A DNA stretch of 9,329 nucleotides. It comes from Desulfobacteraceae bacterium (GTDB lineage: Bacteria; Desulfobacterota; Desulfobacteria; Desulfobacterales; SURF-7). Where the stretch lies: NCBI GenBank assembly GCA_030619585.1, contig JAUXBD010000020.1, positions 1 to 9,329 on the forward strand, given 5' to 3'. Positions 7,390 to 9,329 of this stretch are shown in pieces. The notes below the pieces were generated by a model. The model did no database searches. It saw only the letters and a program-made list of their open reading frames with translations, and was not told the DNA's origin. Position numbers and translations under genes: made by a program. Each line of letters opens with the position of its first letter. Position 1 is the stretch's first letter.

Positions 7390-7451
7390 AGTTTGTCCTT
7401 ACTGACTTTTTAAAATAGTAATTAAACTCAAAATCTGGAAAATACTATAAA

Positions 7452-7490
7452 CGCCACGACCCTGCCTATTATGTGCATGGCATTGTTCGG
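7452..7490 (-). repeat. Direct repeat copy 1, integron attC-like half-site downstream of higA
   Basis: This segment aligns with 9189-9228 at 31 of 39 positions plus one single-base gap, in the same orientation. Read on the - strand it begins GCCGAACAA, close to the attC outer box RYYYAAC (6 of 7). An ATGCAC inner-box-like stretch follows, then GGCAGGGTCG and TGGCGTT. It starts 24 bases after the higA stop, where a cassette's attC would lie. AATGCCA can pair with TGGCGTT (7 bp, one G-T) around a 21-base loop. A proper GTTRRRY right-hand box is not evident, so the site looks incomplete or degenerate. Confidence 0.5.
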
Positions 7491-7515
7491 CGGTTTATGT
7501 CTTTGAATCAATATA

Positions 7516-7842
7516 TTATGCCATTGCCAAATTCTGATTATTGGATTTATAGAAATGTACTTTAACTTCTTTTTCTATTTTCTTTTCTAACTTGCTCTTA
7601 GCTATTTTCATGTTATATCGCATCTGTAGATTTATCCAGAATTCTGGTTCAATACCAAAATATTTACCAAGCCTTAATGCCGTATCCGCTGTTATTTCTC
7701 TTTTGCCATGGATAATTTGACTAATTCGGTCTGCAGGTACTTTAATATCATTAGCTAATTGATTTTGTGTAATTTCCATTGGCTTAAGAAATTCTTCTAA
7801 CAAAACATCACCCGGTGTTATTGGAGATAATTTTTTTGCCAT
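7516..7842 (-). CDS. higA: HigA-type antitoxin, XRE-family helix-turn-helix
   Basis: The 108-residue protein is the antitoxin and autorepressor of a HigBA pair. It neutralises HigB by direct binding and represses the shared promoter. The N-terminus SPITPGDVLLEEFLKPMEITQNQLA, the helix-turn-helix (about residues 27-50, VPADRISQIIHGKREITADTALRLG) and the following FGIEPEFWINLQMRYNMKIAK are diagnostic of the HigA/VapI group. It follows higB by 6 bases. Its Shine-Dalgarno AAGGGG (7852-7857) lies within the last codons of higB at 9-base spacing, so it is translationally linked but has its own strong ribosome site. The order toxin then antitoxin is the usual one for hig loci. The C-terminal 15 or so residues (VHFYKSNNQNLAMA) extend past the common family end, which is unremarkable. 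No lesion is seen. Confidence 0.93.
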   Translation of the reverse strand: MAKKLSPITPGDVLLEEFLKPMEITQNQLANDIKVPADRISQIIHGKREITADTALRLGKYFGIEPEFWINLQMRYNMKIAKSKLEKKIEKEVKVHFYKSNNQNLAMA

Positions 7843-7848
7843 GTCTTT

Positions 7849-8133
7849 TTACCCCTTATGATAATCAATAATTTCAACATCAGTGGCATTTTCGTCTTTC
7901 CATACGAAACATACGCGCCACTGGTCATTAATCCTGATACTGTGTTGCCCCTTTCTGTTTCCTTTCAATTGCTCAAGTCTGTTTCCTGGGGGAACGCGTA
8001 AACTGTTTAAAGATACGGCGGCATTTAGAACCTCAAGTTTTATTCTTGCTACCTTGGAGATGCCACTGAATCTCTTTACACTCAAGTCGTTAAAAAGCTT
8101 TTCTGTATCTTTACATTTGAAAGTTTTTATCAT
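7849..8133 (-). CDS. higB: HigB-type toxin, RelE-like ribosome-dependent mRNA endonuclease
   Basis: This 94-residue RelE-superfamily toxin cuts mRNA on the ribosome and is inhibited by the HigA encoded just downstream. Family signatures run the whole length: MIKTFKCKDTEKLF at the start, the PPGNRLEQLKG segment, QHSIRINDQWRVCFVW and the terminal DVEIIDYHKG. The basic RIND..R stretch and the C-terminal Asp-Tyr-His lie where active-site and fold residues sit in relatives. It appears intact. The ATG at 8133 matches the conserved N-terminus of the family. The -10 box ends only six bases upstream, which would make the message leaderless or nearly so, and no Shine-Dalgarno precedes the ATG. The pair is carried between two direct repeats and next to a decayed transposase gene, which fits an acquired stabilisation module. 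Confidence 0.93.
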   Translation of the reverse strand: MIKTFKCKDTEKLFNDLSVKRFSGISKVARIKLEVLNAAVSLNSLRVPPGNRLEQLKGNRKGQHSIRINDQWRVCFVWKDENATDVEIIDYHKG

Positions 8134-8139
8134 ATCAAC

Positions 8140-8168
8140 ATTATATGACGCATTACGTCATTCATCAA
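8140..8168 (-). promoter_or_regulatory. higBA promoter with palindromic operator
   Basis: On the - strand TTGATG (8168-8163) is followed after 17 bases by a perfect TATAAT (8145-8140). The spacer is filled by a perfect dyad, ATGACG-N5-CGTCAT (8145-8161), whose edge touches the -10 box. A dimeric HTH protein bound there would block RNA polymerase, as expected for autoregulation by HigA. AT-rich sequence upstream (about 8170-8200) could serve as an UP element. Confidence 0.75.
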
Positions 8169-8246
8169 GCATAAATTAAAAATATAACTTTTAATTACTT
8201 TAGCCTCTCGGGTTGCACCACGATAACCACCTGGATATCAGGCATA

Positions 8247-9096
8247 TTATCTCCAATTATAGACATTTCCAGAGGCAATATCGCATTTTTCACTATCAAA
8301 AAGGACATTATAGGGTTCTATTTCCTCACGGATTTGAAAAGCCTTTTCCTACCTACCTACTTCAAGAATCCTGCGTCCTTTTGCCCGTGAATCCAGTTGC
8401 GAAATGATCTTTTTTACAAATTTATTGCTTCCTATTGCAATACTCTCAGCCCACCGCCTTTCACGCTCATTTTCACGAGATGTCAGTGACTCATCAACCC
8501 ACTTTCTATGTGCGATTTGAAAGGTATCAAATGTGTCATAACCAGCCAATTCTCTAAGCTTCTCATAAGCGATCAATATGCTTTTCCGGCGTGTATGTTG
8601 AATCTCGTTATAACCACACCAATACCATTGTGAAGGATGGTTTATAGCTCCGGTTCGAACCATATTCAAATCTATATAAACAATACACTGTCTGAGATGT
8701 TCACCTGTTTCAAAGGCGGTGGCAGGATATCGATCCTGCCAGAATGCACCTTTTCCCTTTTTCCTTACATTATATTCCTGTCCGATTCTTCCTGCCAATA
8801 ATTGAATAGATTTAGGGATAACATCTCGTCCTCCATGATCATAAACCAGTGAGTGTATATGTTTGATGTTATCATGTAATTCAAAATCATTAGATCATAC
8901 TTTTTCTTAGCTTCATACAGCCACCGCATCAATCGAAGACGATCCTTCGCAAATTTAAGTAGAAATTCTCTTTTGCACCACAAGGGTATAAGTTTCGTTT
9001 GAATAGTAAACGACACTATTCAACTCAGCTTTTATGACAGCGATGAGTCAAATGCCAGATATATCCGGGAACATAGTGTCTATTTGCTCTTGCCAC
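8247..9096 (-). pseudogene. REP-associated tyrosine transposase (RAYT, Y1/HUH family), inactivated
   Basis: RAYTs are single-copy relatives of IS200/IS605 TnpA that act on REP palindromes through an HUH motif and a catalytic Tyr. Similarity starts at GTG 9096 (VARANRHYVPGYIWHLTHRCHK), with AAGGGA six bases upstream. It is interrupted by a 59-bp insertion (8971-9029) and resumes at REFLLKFAKDR. After ITSN a one-base deletion at 8860/8861 destroys the first His codon of the HIH motif. The new frame continues as IHSLVYDHGGRDVIPKS, LAGRIGQEYN, GAFWQDRYPATA, IVYIDLNMVR and SRAKGRRILEVGR. A TAG at 8349-8351 is followed in frame by a recognisable tail (EKAFQIREEIEPYNVLF...) to TAA at 8247. Three separate lesions make sequencing error alone unlikely. 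A shorter protein from 8798 lacks the HUH motif. Confidence 0.88.
8971..9029. mobile_element. 59-bp hairpin-containing insertion inside the RAYT gene
   Basis: Between the codons for HRCHK and REFLL, which I expect to be adjacent in intact relatives, lie 55 extra bases plus a repeated AAAA (TTTT at 8971-8974 and at 9030-9033 on this strand). The insert holds a perfect 9-bp inverted repeat, TTGAATAGT (8999-9007) with ACTATTCAA (9015-9023), around a 7-base loop. It adds 59 bases, breaks the frame and brings a stop just after HRCHK. It resembles a very small palindromic element with a 4-bp target duplication. The origin is unknown, and the boundary within the A-run is ambiguous. Confidence 0.5.
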
Positions 9097-9188
9097 GTGC
9101 TTTCCCTTGTTTCTATCTATATTGCTCTTTTGGGACCTAAAAAAACGATTATTGCCACCTTTTAAGGCCTAAATCGCTAAAAACACAG

Positions 9189-9228
9189 CGCCTCGACCCT
9201 GCTTGTTAGAGTGTATGCGGTTGTTCGG
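9189..9228 (-). repeat. Direct repeat copy 2, integron attC-like half-site after the edge gene
   Basis: This is the partner of 7452-7490, in the same orientation, with 31 of 39 aligned bases identical. On the - strand it begins ACCGAACAA (RYYYAAC-like, 6 of 7; the first A is at 9229), four bases after the stop codon of the partial gene. It continues through GCATACAC to GCAGGGTCGAGGCG. Past that point the copies diverge. CGCT...AGCG here could form a small hairpin in the adjoining bases. The placement directly after a stop codon is what an attC would show. The second half of an attC is not clear in the 92 bases between this repeat and the transposase start. Confidence 0.5.
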
Positions 9229-9233
9229 TATAG

Positions 9234-9329
9234 TTATTCTTCTCCAAGCGCTTCTATATCTGCCAGATCCTTTTTTCTCCCGGAAGCTTTTTTATTTATA
9301 ACATAATGCTCTTTCCCAATATAACAAAC
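9234..9329 (-). CDS. C-terminal 31 residues of a protein, possibly nucleotidyltransferase-like
   Basis: The frame is open from the window edge to TAA at 9234-9236. It reads a terminal peptide containing YIGKEHYVINKKASGRKKD and then LADIEALGEE. The pattern N-K-K-A-[ST]-G-R-x-K-D-L-A-D-[IV]-E-A-L at the very end resembles the conserved tail of small nucleotidyltransferase-fold proteins (AbiEii/DUF-type) common in accessory regions and cassettes. That match is from memory. Only the tail is visible, so the catalytic part cannot be checked. The stop is four bases from the attC-like repeat. Confidence 0.6.
   Translation of the reverse strand, partial: VCYIGKEHYVINKKASGRKKDLADIEALGEE

Noticed and set aside
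7883..8179. 98-codon + strand ORF opposite higB
   Set aside because: It is the complement of higB and its promoter; higB has full-length family similarity.
8213..8407. 64-codon + strand ORF opposite the 3' end of the transposase
   Set aside because: The - strand here encodes the recognisable RAYT tail, and the + frame has no ribosome site or family resemblance.
8971..9029. Translational bypassing of the hairpin insert, as in T4 gene 60
   Set aside because: The gene also has a frameshift in its catalytic motif and an in-frame TAG, so there is no sign that a full-length product is still being selected.
1..9329. CRISPR array, tRNA or rRNA genes, replication origin, complete insertion sequence
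   Set aside because: None was recognised by reading both strands: no regularly spaced short repeats, no cloverleaf-like segments, no DnaA-box clusters and no terminal inverted repeats around the transposase relic. A covariance-model scan would be the proper test for RNAs.

Overview
The window looks like a chromosomal segment of a sulfate-reducing-type deltaproteobacterium (Desulfobacterota, perhaps Desulfobacterales). This rests on the style of the proteins, moderate AT richness, an apparent selenoprotein and a transposase subfamily I associate with that group. The genus cannot be told from the sequence.

Left part, 1-6670: a conserved housekeeping block read mainly on the + strand. It holds the C-terminal half of the replication-restart helicase PriA (cut by the window edge), a secreted DUF1573 protein, a HAD-family phosphatase, an MlaA/VacJ outer-membrane lipoprotein and DNA polymerase I. 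A small 11-cysteine protein of unknown function lies on the - strand between mlaA and polA. The main discovery candidate is the DUF1573 gene. It appears as two open frames separated only by one TGA, both in the same frame. That TGA replaces the first, conserved Cys of the family's CGCT-type motif, giving Sec-Gly-Cys-Thr. Hairpins that could act as a bacterial SECIS follow directly. I read it as one 274-residue selenoprotein.

Middle, 6667-7389: pyrF (orotidine-5'-phosphate decarboxylase), convergent with polA and sharing its stop bases. As written it is broken by two frameshifts of opposite sign and by loss of a catalytic Asp (DxKxxD to YxKxxD). It is either a real pseudogene or a badly sequenced one.

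Right part, 7440-9329: an accessory region, all on the - strand. It contains a HigBA toxin-antitoxin operon with a sharply defined promoter and operator, a decayed REP-associated (RAYT-type) tyrosine transposase and the last 31 codons of another gene, possibly of a nucleotidyltransferase-like family. The transposase is broken by a 59-bp hairpin-bearing insertion, a 1-nt deletion inside its HUH motif and an in-frame TAG. Two direct copies of a roughly 39-bp repeat sit just downstream of the stop codons of higA and of the edge gene. They resemble the leading half of integron attC sites, so this part may be a relic gene-cassette array, though the evidence for that is partial.

No tRNA, rRNA, CRISPR array or complete insertion sequence was recognised. 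No intergenic stretch exceeds 300 bases. The largest, 3794-3991 between the Cys-rich gene and polA, holds a possible 24-codon leader ORF and no convincing promoter.
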